Assembly (NCBI GenBank): GCA_963930655.1
Contig: OZ005603.1
Location: 22,458,201 to 22,522,200 of the forward strand
Length of the DNA: 64,000 bases
Direction of reading: 5' to 3'
Origin: Myrica gale
Lineage: Eukaryota; Streptophyta; Magnoliopsida; Fagales; Myricaceae
Shown: positions 9,952 through 22,330 of the stretch, piece after piece
Layout of the letters: the number at the start of each line of letters is the position of its first letter
Position numbering within the stretch: position 1 is the first letter of the stretch
Translations under genes and position numbers: made by a program
Notes under the pieces: generated by a model
Database searches by the model: none
The model's input: the letters and a program-made list of their open reading frames with translations, nothing else
Told to the model about the DNA's origin: nothing

Positions 9952-11655
9952 CTTATTAGTATGCTACTCCTGCTTCCATGGCTGGCCACTATACCGGTGC
10001 CTCCTCCATTCCATCTGATGCTCACTGTATCCGAATAATGCTGCTACCAATCACCTAACTAGCGAACTAGCGAGCTGGAACATCTTCACATATTCTCTGA
10101 GCCTTATCATGGTGGTGAACAGATTCGGGTTGGTGATGAGACATGTTTTCCTATCACACACGTTGGTGAATCTTCTCTTAAAATTGGTTCTTCCACGTTT
10201 CGTTTAAGTTAGTTGCTTAGTGTGTCAAATAGTACCAAATATCCGGTCTTCGTTCATCAGTTTGGTCTTGACAATTGTGTCTTTTTTGAATTTAATATCT
10301 CTCATTTCTTTCTGAAGGACAACCTGACTGGGAAGCTCCTACTCCAAGGCCCCACTCGTAGTGGCTTATATCATTTTCCTCCACTCGAGCTTCAGCCCCT
10401 TCTGCTTGTGTTGGTGAATGGACAATGGAACAAGCATCTCGATCATCCATCTCTGCAGCTCGTTTCCCGTATTTTACATTCCAAGTTTTCGCCCTTTTTT
10501 CCAACTAAGGCTGACTTCTTTTTTAAGATTGTCCTCTTACAAAATTTCACCAACTTCCTTTTAAATCTACTGTTAATCGTTCTGTTTCTCAATTACAGTT
10601 ACTTTTTGTTGATGTTCGGGGTCCCTCTCCTTATCTATCCAGAGACAATTTTTGGAATTATATTTATTTTGCCGATGATTTTAGCTATTTTATGTGGTTT
10701 TATCCTATAGCTGGCAAGAGCGAGGCCATGTCTACTTTCATAAATTTTCAAACTCAGTTTGAAAGGTTTTTTTATACTAAAATTAAATCGGTCCAAAGTG
10801 ATTTGGGAGGAGGTGAATTTCGCCCTCTTAATCGTCTTTTAAAACAACAAGAGCATTTCATATCTCATTTCTTACCCTCACACGCACCAACAAAACGGAA
10901 CTGTTGAAAGGAAACATCTTCAAATTTTTGAAGTCAGGCTTGCACTTCTTGACTCGACCTCCCTCCCTTATAAATTTTAGGCTGCTGTCTTTCATACTGC
11001 CACATACCTCATTAATCTTCTTCCTTTTCCATCTTTAAACCACGAATCACCGTACCAATTGCTTTACCACAAAGATCCGGACTACCTTCCTCAAGGTATT
11101 TGGCTCTCAGTGCTAGCCCAATCTGCGCACTTATAACCAACATAAAATCTACTACCGTTCACTTCCCTGTTTATTCTTAGGTTATAGACTGGCCTATAAA
11201 GGTTACAAATACCTCCACTTACCCACCAACCGCCTCTATATTTCTCGCAATGTGATTTTCAATGAAGCCCTATTTAAAAAGGTGGTCGTTCAAGCACTGA
11301 GGCTGAGTATAAAACCTTAGCCAATGTCATTGTCGATCTGTTATGGTTATAGACTCTTCTTAGTGAAGTAGGCATTTTTCTTCAATCTTCACCGACTCTA
11401 TGGTGCGACAATCTTGGAGCGACTTACTTGTCAACCAACCATGTCTTGAATTCTAGAACCAAACCTATGGATATTGATTTTCATTTTGTTCGTGATAGCG
11501 TGCCTGCTAAGACACTTCAAGTCTCTTTCATTTATGATTAGGATCCACAAGCTGATTTGTTTACCAAGCCTCTTGCTCCATCACAGTTTGACATGCCGCT
11601 TAACTCGAGGGGGCGTATAGAGCTGACCAAGGATTTGTATACAAAGTAGCCACAT
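9952..11655 (+). pseudogene. Decayed Ty1-copia Gag-Pol polyprotein
   Basis: Fragments of a copia polyprotein appear in order on the plus strand, broken by frameshifts and stops. The protease region is near 10030-10090 (YPNNAATNHLTSELA, with the catalytic DTG replaced by NNA). The GAG-pre-integrase segment is at 10120-10390 (GGEQIRVGDETCFPITHVG, LTGKLLLQGPTRSGLYHFPP). The integrase core is at about 10600-10950 (VQSDLGGGEF). The RNase H end is at 11300-11640 (WCDNLGATYLSTNHVLNSRT, DPQADLFTKPLAPSQF). The reverse transcriptase is almost entirely missing. No LTRs were found. It cannot encode a functional protein. Confidence 0.85.
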
Positions 11656-11663
11656 CAATCCCC

Positions 11664-11843
11664 TTCTGCCAAGTCATCATCCAAATGAGGTGGTGCGAGC
11701 GAGATACAATAAGCTACGTATGGTTGGGGCACGTGTACAAACAGCATTGGGGGACTTTGCCACACAAGGCGAACAAGTGCAAGCATTGGTGACGTGGAGG
11801 GACCCACATGCGACTGGAATATTTGTGGGGTTGTATTTTGTGG
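11664..11843 (+). pseudogene. Truncated second copy of the MCTP 3' region
   Basis: This stretch matches positions 3053-3231 of the MCTP gene at high identity and encodes PNEVVRARYNKLRMVGARV and ALVTWRDPHATGIFVGLYF, i.e. the PRT_C segment up to the last membrane helix. It begins abruptly after the copia remnant and ends where a hAT-like terminus starts. A further 12-bp match to the MCTP end (CCTTACTGACCG) lies after that element at 17755-17766, consistent with one fragment split by insertion with loss of about 120 bp. Without promoter or other domains it is non-functional. Confidence 0.88.
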
Positions 11844-12747
11844 TGGGGTTGGAATTAGCGGTACTGGTAATTCCGCCGAAACATGGTAGACTTCCGATAC
11901 CGGTTAAAAAAAACTCCAAAACGCACGTCCTAGGTTTTTTTTAAAAACCACCGAGTCCCCCCATTCGACGATTATCGATCTCCCTCCCTTTCCCTTTCTC
12001 TCTCACGTTGCAGCTCAGTCTCTCAGATCTCTCTCTCACCTCACGCAACTCTCTCTAGTCTCTTGAACTCTCACTCTCTCAGCTCTCTCTCTCTCTCTCT
12101 CTCACTCTTGGTGGTCGCTGTGCCTTGACATCGTCGAAGGCCAAGGCCGCCTGCCTCTCTCTCAACTCTGCCTCTCTACCTCTCTCTCTCTCACACACAC
12201 TGATTCACACTCACTCTCACAGTAAAAAATTCACGAATTTGCTGTTTAATTTTTTAGTATTTTTTTCAATTTCATTTTCATTAAAATTAATTGTTCAATT
12301 GTTCTTTATTTCATTATTTTTTAATTAATTAATTTTTTTAGTGCAGGTTACATTGTTACAAGATTGTGAATTTGTGCCGTGTGTGGTTAGTGCATTGCCA
12401 TTGAGGTAAAAAATTTATTCACTTATTTAGTTAATTATTTATTGTAGTTCATTAGTTAATTTAGAATGTTAGAGTATAAATTAGGTTGTGAAGGTGTGGA
12501 GGATGAACTTGATTGGAGGATTTAGTTTTGTCTAAAGTTGTGAATCTGTTTGAAATTGGAGGATGAGTAGTGGCTGTGGGCTTGATTGATTGAATATTTT
12601 GTTGTGAAATTGTGTATAAGTATGTTTATTTTAATGCTCATGTGTGTGATTATTTTAATGATCATGTTTATTTTGTTGCAAAATTGTTTAGCAATTTGAA
12701 TCTAAATGGAATTACTTTGATTGATTGTGAAATTGTTTAGCATTTTG

Positions 12748-15700
12748 TGTGAGACCCCGATTATTTCCTATGTTATTTCTTATGTATTATCTTTTAGTTT
12801 CCGATGTATTAGCTTTAATTTTATTATGAGACCATATTTTTGGCCAATGTATGGCCTAAGTTTTATGTTATGGTACATCAATTAAAATGAGATTTTATTT
12901 CATGAAATGTCCTAAATAATTTCTTGTCATTTTTTTTGAAAAGCTTAAATTATATTTTTCCTAGGAGCCGAATTTGCAAGGAGAGTTTCTCTCTTATGAA
13001 TTTATATTTCATTTGCCTAATATATTTCATAATCCATAAAATTTAGATTATGATTAAAGCTTTTTATATATAGGCCGAAAATAATTAATTAGGAATAAAA
13101 TCATGAATTTCTTTTAAGTGTTGAATATTTTTGTGTATCATTAATAGGTGGCCTATGTTATTATTATTTGACCTAAATTAATAAGTTGAATTATCATTAG
13201 AATAATAGATGATAAGTTATTAGACACACGATAAGTTAAGAGAGATTTAAAATGATAAGCACACTTGCTTATCATAGTGATAAGCAAACATAATGATAAG
13301 TTAGGGAAACTTTTCATACAATAAGTGAATGTGGCTATTGTAGAGATAAGCTAAGAGAATGAACTAGATAAGCTAGAGAGCTTATAGGAGATAAGTTAGG
13401 TAAAATAGTAACCAAGTTGAAAGTTAGTTGCATTTCAAATGTGAGAGTAACTAAGTTGGTTGAAAGGCAACCAAACAAAGCAAAGGAGAGTTAAAGAGAG
13501 GGCCTTTTACGTGATGGGCATGAGGTGAAAGAGAAAAGCCAAAAGTTTTGCCATGTGAGGGTGTAAGAAGTGTAAGAGCACTTAATTGATAAGACAACAC
13601 AATTGGAAGAGAAAAAGAGAAAAAGCAAGGAAGGTGGATGAGCTTCACGTATGGATCAAGTGAGGAGAGAGATAAATCAATGCCAAGGTCATAAGCTCTA
13701 AGGGACAAGGATTGATGTGAGAAAAAGTTGAAGTGAAAAGAGGAGAGAAGGAGAGCATTGGTCAGCCAAACCCCATTCATCCCCCTTTTCCTCCTTCAAA
13801 CTTCTCTCATGTCATTTTCACTTTGCCCTTGTCATTTGTCATAGCATTAACTCTCCTTGGGAGATTCAATTGTCTCACACTTCACACTTAGCATTTCACT
13901 TCACTCCATTTCTCCCTCCCTTGGCCGAACACTTCACTTGCTCTCAACCCTCCCATTTTCTTCACTTGGCCGAACCACCCATCTAAGATCCAAGTTTGCT
14001 CTTTTCCTCTTGCATTCTAAATCACATTCTTCTTGCCTTTTAAGTCACACTCCAAAAGCTCAAGTTTAGATCTCTCATTGTGATGACCAAATCCCTCCTT
14101 GTGCAACCCCATTTTCTTCCTTGAAAACCCTACTCATTAGCCTCATTTCTCTTGAAGAAGTTAGTTCATTTCCATTAGAACTAATCATTCAAGCTTACCA
14201 CATTTTTATTTTCCCTCACCATAGAACCCACATTAGCACCTCAAATCAAGCTTGGATATATTCTAAGGAGGGTGAACCGAAACATGGAAGGAGGAGTTTG
14301 GGTAAAAGTTTGGTGAAGGTAGAGGTAGGCTTGATTCTATTTAATGATCTTGCCTAAAGTTTTTCATAAGTACTAACCTAGGGCATTTTTATTGTGCTAG
14401 GTACTCAAGCTTGGGATAATCATCAAGGTAAGGCAAAAAATGTGATGTTGTTGGTTGAATATAGTGATGGCCGAATGTTGTACAATAGGATCTTGAGTTA
14501 ATTATCTTGAGTTTTGCTAAATCTTGAGGTTATGTAATCAACCCTAAAGTATAATGCTAGATCCGACCATATAAATATGAGATCTAAGTTTGAATGTTGG
14601 AAAAATGCAAGGATTGTATGTTAGATAAGTTTAGATCTAGACTTATGTTATGTTTGGCCGAATTTAAGTTGGATATTTCCTTAGGACTATTGTTGTTGAA
14701 GTTCCTAAAGTGTAGATCTAATGTTGATGGGACTATTTGATGAAGATATGAAGTTAATGCATGCAAATAGGTCATAAATGCAAATGATATGCATGTTATA
14801 ATTTTTAGCATGAAAATGTGACATGTTGAAGTATGGTCGAATATGATATGCTTAGGTCTTCATGTATAATTTTGTATATGTTTAGATCTGGATATTGGCC
14901 GTGTTTGGTGCAAAGATTAATGACCTAATGCATGGTAGATAATTATGTTATGTAAAGGATGCATGCAAATTGAAGGAAACAAAAGAGAACCTAATTACTT
15001 GGATGAAAAACATGTGCTGACCGAATGGTATAATGCATGATATATTGTGTTGGTGTTTGGATTCTTAGATCCTAGGTTGTGAAATTGTTGAATGGAGGAT
15101 GAGATCACCATTGGAGTTGAAGTTGCGATTAAAGGATGCATAAAATTTAGTGTTGGCCGAATGTTTAAGGTGAAGGAACCCTAATTGTAAATTATGATGA
15201 ATAGGTTATAATTGTTGTGTTGGATACTTGAAATAGGAGATTAGGCTAATTGGATTGATTATTGAGGAACCATGAACATGTAATGAAAATATTCGAAACC
15301 CTAGTTAGGGTTAGTATCTCGGATTAATTGAGATTAAGGCCTAAGTCAAGATATAATCGTGATTAAAGTTATTAATGGTTTAATGTAAGGTTTTAGTAGA
15401 GCACATGAAATAATGAGAGACTTAGGTTTAATCCTAAATCCGTTGGTGTTAATTAAACCCTAATCAAGACATGTATAAATATATATTATATTGCAATAAA
15501 AATATTAATGATTAAATAACCTAAGTTTTGAATATTAGTTAAAGAAAAGAGTAAATAAAATATTTTAAATGATTAAAAGAATTTTAGTGATATATATATA
15601 TATCTTTGGTTGATAACCGATTTAAAAAATGCAAATGTTTAATTTATATGATTACGTACTATTTTTTAAGTCTAAGAAATATTTGAATCGCTTGTAGGCG

Positions 15701-16754
15701 ATCTACGTGTCTTTACACACTACCAAGGAAGACCAAGTGTAAGTGGAATAGTAAGTGGACAGTAAGTGGTTCTTTTTCAAAACTGGAATGACACACTGTA
15801 TCGTTTCATGAACAAGCATGAGATTTTGATCAAGCATGACATGACATGTGCATTGCATGAATTTTTCTAAAGAGAATGTTATGCAATGATTTTATGGAAA
15901 AGACTATGGAAAGTTTTATGAAACGATAAGTTAAGTCAAGGGGCACTGGTCGGTACCGTACCATCAAGATGGACTCCCATACCGAAGGACGAATGCGAGA
16001 AGGATGGGTGAATCCAAGAGGCTGTGTAAACCACACTGAAGGACATTGAGAAGGTGTGGGCCTCTAAGGGTCATGTCTAGCCACTGAAGGACGAATGCGA
16101 GAAGGTGTGCTAGCTTGACCGTATGTAAGGTCTCCAAGGGAAATCGGAGACGGTTCCAAAGGGAATGCACAACCCTGACTTCAGGGATCAAATGGAGCGA
16201 GCCCACAGTAAGAGATATGAATAAGTGAATTTCAAGGGCCAAGGGCCAATTTTATAAGCAAGTATGAAAGAAAGATTTTCAAGGGCCTGAGGCCAAAATC
16301 AAGCAAAAGCATATGCATATCCATGACATGCATGTGCATCACGAATCAAGTTTATTCTCTTTTATGATTATGCAAGTACAAGTACAAAAAAACATGTTTT
16401 AAATTTATGTATTTCCCTTACTGAGTCTTTTTTACTCATGTTTTTAAAATTGTGTCATTCCAGATGCCTCAGGTGAAGAGAGTCAGGAGGACTACCTGAC
16501 ATAGAAGCACAAGAATTATGTTCATAATTTTGATGATAGTGGTTGATCGTCACTAGTTGGGTTTTAATATGTTATATGTGTTTTGTATGCAAACTTAATG
16601 AGAACCCTGATTATGTATGAATTAGCTCGAATCCCTCGCGATCCTATATGTTTCCGCCGTAAGCACGTAAGAATGTAAGTAAGAACGCTGGAGCTATCCG
16701 GGGGATAGCTCGCGGCTGTCACGGTCCCTGCGGGATGCCGTTCGGGGCGTGACA
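12748..16754 (+). mobile_element. 4-kb solo LTR (probably Ty3-gypsy Tekay/Del type), TSD TTTTG
   Basis: The sequence starts TGTGAGACCCCGA and ends TTCGGGGCGTGACA, the short inverted repeats usual for LTR ends, and is flanked by a perfect 5-bp duplication TTTTG (12743-12747 and 16755-16759). No gag or pol is present and no internal second LTR was seen, so a solo LTR is the simplest reading. Length near 4 kb suits the long LTRs of the Tekay/Del chromovirus lineage; that assignment is inference. It contains repeated GGCCGAATG words and a short set of direct repeats around 15975-16115 (GGACGAATGCGAGAAGG). Confidence 0.82.
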
Positions 16755-17754
16755 TTTTGACTGCAATCTAAATGCATTAATTTGAATGCAATAAACTTGG
16801 AGAAATGAAATGTTTAGCATTTTGTATATTTGTATATTTGTATATTGTTTTTTGCTTTTAAGAAAAATGCCCTTAATATTAGATTAATAATTGTTAGACT
16901 GAGAATCTTAGACAATGAGATTGATTGGTAATTAGTAATTTGGATTTTGGGGGTGTGTTGTATTTAGTTCTTTATTTACTATTAGTATGCAATAAACAAT
17001 TATTTTTTAGATTTGGATTTTTTTAATGATGGACATGGTGTTGTGCACATATTCATAAGTTTCATTATTTTGTAAAGTTGACAATTTTGATATGGTGATG
17101 CTTCATCGTTTTGGAAAATGTAAAGTAATCAATTAGGTGTTGTGTTATGCATTAGTTAAATTAGTTTAGTGATCAGTGACCAATCTTTTGTAGTTAGTCA
17201 TTAAATATTATGGGCATAAATAAAAAGGTCTTACAAAACTAACACTACCATAATCATATGATAGTGATGTTTTGATTAAATAACCAACATTTTATTCCAT
17301 TTAATTCAACTATCCAAGTTGGATAGATTTTATTTATATGATAGAGATGTTTATTTGTAATTTCTAGAGTTTATTTATATGTTTAGTGATTAATGTTTGT
17401 ATGAATATAATTTATTAATTTAATGCAATCTTTAATTATTATAGAACTGTAATATGTAAATGAACAAAAGAGTATTGGATCCAACATCTATCCAACTAAA
17501 TTTTGGATAAAACATCCAACATCTTTAAAAACCTGATCGTGCAAGCCTAAAACTAGATTGTGTAATAAGCCTAGAATCATATAGTGTAATAAGCCCAAAA
17601 AATTAAAATTTTGGGCTCAAACCGGTTAAAAAATGCCTGATTCTTACTGCCGGAATTCTGACATCCAATATCGGGATTCTGGTACCGAGATTGCCGGACC
17701 ATAAATGAATGCCAAAATAAATTCCGGTTCCGATAATACCCTTACCCACCCCTA
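16755..17754. other. Right part of the hAT-like element, no genes
   Basis: This AT-rich DNA has no supported frame and ends in CCGG-type subterminal sequence at 17620-17754. Confidence 0.4.
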
Positions 17755-18127
17755 CCTTACTGACCGTAGGGCTGCTCAACCCCACCGGTAAAATCCGGTG
17801 GCACCGACAACGGGTTGCCGGTACCCTTCCTCACCGGTGCCGGTGGGTTGTTTTTAGGAAAAACTGGTGGTTTTCCCGGCATCTGGTTCCCAGGTACCGG
17901 AAACCGGATTTTATTTTTTTTTAAATTTTTTATATCAAAACGACGTCGTTTTGTCGTTCCGAATATAACCCTAAAACCCTTCCCCCCTCATCGTCGAGTT
18001 CAGTTCAACCCCTGTCGACAGCCTCTCTCTCCCCTCCCCCACCCTTCGCCGGCCACGATAGGGACTCCTTTCTCTCCTTGGCTCGCTCTGTGTATGTTCT
18101 TGCGTGCGAGATTGGATCTGAGAGGAG

Positions 18128-18235
18128 ATGGCGTTGTCAGGCATGAGAGGGCTTTCGGTCTTCCCAAGCTATGTTGAAGATTTGCATCTTGTGTTTGTTC
18201 TTGTACCCCAGCATTGGACTCAAGTGCCACAAAAG
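18128..18235 (+). pseudogene. Captured AP-2 alpha-adaptin start fused to unknown exon sequence
   Basis: MALSGMRGLSVF matches the alpha-adaptin N-terminus and the preceding leader (about 18065-18127) matches the small Pack element. The frame then changes to PSYVEDLHLVFVLVPQHW, not adaptin, and ends at an AAG/GTGAGG donor. The junction after the twelfth residue marks the recombination point. It would provide a start codon for the downstream captured exons if the element is transcribed. Confidence 0.7.
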
Positions 18236-18700
18236 GTGAGGGCTCTGCTTAATGAATTTAATTGGTTGTTTTGTCCAACTGGTTTGGAAACATCTCTGAA
18301 ATCGAAGGATTTGGTATTATTATTCGTTGGAGAATATTGAACTGCATCCTCTACCATGGCATTTGTTTTCTTGTTTAAGAATTGTGATCATTGTACTTTT
18401 AAGGAGTCATAGTTCCTACTTTGTTTTGTTGATTCACGACATTTTTTTACATATTTTGGTGCTAAGATTTCACTGTCCTCCTTTGTAAATATCGTAATGT
18501 TTTTAATTTTGTTTATCTTTACTTATTTTAACGTTGCATAGTTTGTTCTGCATTGAAATCTGATGGTAGGGCATTGTAGCCTTTGCTGTAAATGTCAACC
18601 TTGAATGGAAAGATTGGCGAAATGTTTTATATGGATGATTATTTTCTGCTGACTAATGTCGATCTGCATTATCCATTTTTCTGATTAGAGTTTCTTTCAG

Positions 18701-19516
18701 AGGTTGGTGCATCTCAAAATCAGGTGTCCGGTAGTAGAGATATTCCAATTGAAGTTGGAAAATTGAACCTGATACCTTCCTCTTTATCTATTGTGGTGTT
18801 GCAAGAAATTGCACGAAGATGCAGTTCCAAGGTACAGATGCATCCTGGCTTGACCAGAGATACTTTGCTCCTCCCATTTTTTGAGTTTTTTCCCCTTGCT
18901 ATTAGCCACATCATGTCCTACTATGCAGGTTGAGTTCAGGTCTGTTGTCAGCACCATAAATTGCAATTTTCTGTCAAGGTCAGTGAAACCATTTGCCTTT
19001 GTTGAATGTTATTTTGAATCTTTACCTGTCTGAAAACCCATCAAGGATCATCTTGTGGTGTGCAATGAAAATGTATATTTTTTTCTTTGCCAGTGTCTAT
19101 AGATGGTTTGAGCATCACCACCTGTTAGTTAGATTATGGAAATGTTTCTTACCATGCGGTGTTTCTTTTAACATATTGCTACTCATGGTGGTTGATAAGT
19201 CTAACTTTACTGTTCCAAGTTGTACTTCAAGTAGTAAATACAGATTCTGTTTCTTGGTTTTTGTTTCCATAGATACATGACTCAGATCAATTAGCTTTTA
19301 GTCCCAATTAGCTGCAAAACTCTTTCTTTGTCCTCATCTCTCTTCATTTTCAATTAGCTGCAACCATCTCGTTTGTATGTGAACTCTACCTAGCTCATTC
19401 TGTTGATCCGTTGGTGTAGGTTTTGTTCACTGGCGAGAAGATAGGGGTTGGAATGGGTAAGACGAGGAAAGATGCTCAACACCAAGCTGCTAAAAATGCT
19501 CTCCACAGCTTAGCTG
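18701..19516 (+). pseudogene. Captured CPL1/CPL2-like dsRNA-binding-domain exons
   Basis: Three exons with proper borders are visible: 18701-18831 (SLSIVVLQEIARRCSSK), 18929-18978 (VEFRSVVS..., then QFSVK in the shifted frame) and 19420-19516 ([20 protein letters not shown] and [13 protein letters not shown]). In order they spell a dsRBD of the kind found at the C-terminus of plant RNA polymerase II CTD phosphatase-like CPL1/CPL2 proteins. The middle exon has lost one base, so the spliced product is frameshifted. Family assignment rests on motif memory; another dsRBD protein is possible but less likely. Confidence 0.7.
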
Positions 19517-19779
19517 GTAAAACCATCCACTCTGTAATTCTCCATGGCAGATTTCTTGTTTTAAGCGGAGTTACATTTTTTATTACATAATCTTAGTAAC
19601 AATGGATTGGATATGTTTGGGATAAGTGCCTAAAATGTTAAAAAAAATGGCCCAATATGAATGTAGGATAACCGGAAACCGCCACCGCTAAGGGCCAGTT
19701 TTTGCCCTTAACGGTGTAGGTGTAGGTGGCCTATATTTGAAAACCGACCTACGCGGTGTAGGTGCCGGTTTTTGGCTGA

Positions 19780-21470
19780 ATAGTCGCTTTGACATGTCTT
19801 TCATTTTATTCTCCATTACAGATGACATTTTCTTCTCTAGCTCCTTCGATATTTCTGGCCATAAGCGCTTTTGCTCCTTTCGTCTGCGCTCTTGTTCCTT
19901 TTGCATGCGCTCCTCGTGCTCCACTCGCATGCGCTCTTGCTCCATTTTCATGCGCTCCTCTTGCTCCAACCTGATGCACTCTTGCTCCACCCGTTACCCT
20001 CACGGTGGTCCCTCAGCGTGGCCTCCATCTTAGCTTGCTTCTTCACAAATTCTTGCAAGTCTTTTTCTCTAGCAACTCTCATCGCTTCTGTCTCATCCTT
20101 TGCCTTCGCTAGCTGGTGCTGTAGATTAGAAGATTGTGTAGTCAAAGTTGATGAAGGTTACATATCCCGACTTTTTTCCCAATATCTCGGAATATATATC
20201 AATTTCGGTGTAAGTCTTCTTTTCTAAATCACACTGGTGTTGGAAGGCATCCATACGTTCCTTAAAAAATGACAATAATTACCAGAAATATTAAAGTAGA
20301 TGAACTATACATAAATTACATAAAGTAGATTAAAATGAAAGCGACTTACATAAATTTCTCTCGCTCCTTCTGAGGTCCAAATCCCATCTTTGTTTGTATA
20401 ATTCTTCTTATACAACTCTGCAGGATTGATATCGCCGCTTTCTTGATTTTTCTACATGGCAATAGCATAAAGTTATTGACAAAAAATATCAATAAAGTCT
20501 AAAATTTAGTTCTTAACTTACCATGCAAGCTCGTGTGCGCTGGAACGAGCGCGAATGAGCAGCGTGAATCACAGTCAACTTTAATCTATTCTTCTTATTT
20601 TGCTCGCTTCGTTCTGCGATATTTTAAGAAATTAAATATTAAAAGAATGTATTATTTAAGCAACGAGTTTCTGTAATCACGTACCGAAAATGCTTCGCTG
20701 GTGAACAATCGCATAACTCCTTCCACTGTTCTTCCGTGGTATCAGGGTGCGGCTTCAGCAACGCTGCCTCTTTACTCGGGAACTTCTTGAAATACACATG
20801 CATCCGATTGCGGTGTGTTCGACGTGCCATCATCATAGTCTAGACCATCGTCCTCACGTCCTCCTGATGGTTGTAGTCAAGGTTGAAGTGGTCCTGCATA
20901 AGTACGAAAACATAAAATATTAAAGTGTAACGATCTGCTTATACAAAAATTCTATGTTTACAATTTTAATCATACCAACACCCGATCCATAATATACTCC
21001 TTCACTTCTGCTGGAACGTCGACCCACTTGTTAACGGAGATTGGAGTCAGCCCTCGGACCAACATTTCAATCTTCGTCGATAAAGTGGCAGCAGTGGAAG
21101 ACACTCCTCCACACTCTCCCTCCAGGATATGCATTGATAGTTTCTCGGACCCGGACTCGGACCCAAGACTCTTCTCCAAGCCGACCCCACGTGTCCTACC
21201 TCACCCACGCTTAGAAGCTGATGTCGCTACATAAAATAAAATTAACAAAGTTAGTCGGTCGGTTAACTTAAAAAAATTGAAATATACATTAGAATAATTT
21301 CTTACATGCACAACTACTAGCACAAGCTGGCGTGCTTTGACTCATGGTTTTATTCGCTCTCGAAGTTGGAGCGCTCGGGGTAGGACTCGGGATCAGACTC
21401 ATACTAACCGGAGTAGCTGTACTATGCAACCGTCCAGAAGTAACTGAAGGAAATTCTCATCCACGCTTCA
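19780..21470 (-). pseudogene. CACTA second protein (Transposase_24, Ptta/En-Spm type), broken
   Basis: Several minus-strand exon-like segments read in order: ATLSTKIEMLVRGLTPISVN (around 21100), HRNRMHVYFKKFPSKEAALL (20780), KNQESGDINPAELYKKNY and GIWTSEGAREIY (20340-20450), and YTEIDIYSEILGKKSGYV (about 20190). They end in a charged coiled coil rich in Glu/Gln/Arg (19776-20140), ending KKMSSVMENKMKDMSKRLFS. This order is typical of the Ptta/En-Spm accessory protein. Stops and frameshifts separate segments. The last frame runs on into Pack-hAT sequence, an accidental fusion. Confidence 0.72.
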
Positions 21471-21592
21471 TTTCACCGTACAAGTTGTGACATAACCAAA
21501 TAAAACATAAAGATATCGTAAAAGAAACAGTAACAGTAAAAAAAATTAAACAAACATCAACATTAAAAAGAAAATATACTTGAAGGAAATTA

Positions 21593-22330
21593 TTAATCAG
21601 AATCTGGTTCTTGAACGTCATCGTCTAATGCCTCATTCTCAATAGAATCTCTATCACTTTCGAACGAATCTTCGTCATCACTTTCTTCACTATTTTCTTC
21701 AATTTCTAATTCATCTCCCTCCGAAACATCATTACTATCTATACGTCTTTTTTTTCCGATGATCAATTGTGCAGAAGCTTCGATAACGTTTGGCGCAACG
21801 TCATCCCTCCGTAGTGGATTAAGGTTAAATTGTCGGAAGTCTATAAACAAGTCAATGGCATCCTCCTCTTGATACGCTTCATTCACGATGGCTGCTCCCG
21901 ATTCAACGTTTACGTCAACTTCATCGTGCGGATCAGAGCCGAGAATGTCATATGCATTTCTACACGACAACTTCTGCACGACTCGCCATGTAGGTCCATG
22001 AAAATTATCCAAAACACTTGACTTGCTTTATTAGCCAAAAGAAATGGATCTTCTAAGTACCACCGTCGGGAAGTGTTTATGCTCTTAAAGTTGTCGTCGA
22101 TACGAATTCCTCGGTTATCTCCGACGTCCCACCAATCACACTTAAACAAATATACTGTATTTTCCTGCAAGCATTGCATGGCATAAATGTCTACAAGTCT
22201 CCCATAAAATTCTATTGGACTTCCCTCATGTGATCCAGGTACTACAATACCACTATTTCAAGTTCTCTGACGTTCTTCCCGTTGTGCTGCATTAATATCT
22301 ATATCCGTTCATAACATATGCAGAATAACA
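21593..22330 (-). pseudogene. DUF4216 C-terminal part of a CACTA TNP2-type transposase
   Basis: The minus strand encodes GIVVPGSHEGSPIEFYGRLV, then VYLFKCDWWDVGDNRGIRID and WYLEDPFLLANKASQVF. After a frameshift near 22000 it continues PTWRVVQKLSCRNAYDIL and a long acidic tail ending QEPDSD. The VYLFKCDW, DPF.LA..A.QVF and W.VV.K motifs define DUF4216, found C-terminal to the TNP2 transposase of plant CACTA elements. The catalytic TNP2 core upstream is gone. Confidence 0.8.

Larger units (their letters stand above)
11844..17754. mobile_element. hAT-like element interrupting the MCTP fragment
   Basis: The left end TGGGGTTGG and the right end CCCACCCCTA (TAGGGGTGGG reversed) are imperfect inverted hAT-like termini, with CCGG/GGTACCG-rich sequence just inside both. 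No 8-bp duplication is visible; instead MCTP sequence is missing across the insertion. A pyrimidine-rich leader-like block (11970-12200) resembles the leaders of other hAT elements here. No transposase frame was found. A 4-kb solo LTR fills most of the interior. Confidence 0.55.
17767..19775 (+). mobile_element. Gene-capturing (Pack-type) hAT element, large copy, right end lost
   Basis: The left end TAGGGCTGCTCAACCCC and the following CCGGTAAAATCCGG match the right end of the small copy at 7686, in inverted orientation. The right subterminal block (19660-19775: GTAGGTGTAGGTGG, TAACCGGAAACCGCCACCGC) matches 6330-6425. The terminal ~40 bp are missing, replaced by CACTA sequence from about 19776. 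The interior (about 18060-19516) holds an adaptin start fused to dsRNA-binding-domain exons, with their introns, showing capture of genomic DNA rather than cDNA. The flank ACTGACCG before the element is MCTP-derived. Confidence 0.82.

Noticed and set aside
3890..9959. Target duplication for the outer hAT at 3898-9951
   Set aside because: GATGAGAG and CTTATTAG do not match.
19688..19990. A continuous frame joining the CACTA coiled coil to Pro-rich sequence (FSQKPAPTPRRSVFKYRPP)
   Set aside because: The Pro-rich part is the GTAGGTG subterminal repeat of the Pack-hAT read in frame; the fusion is a junction artefact.
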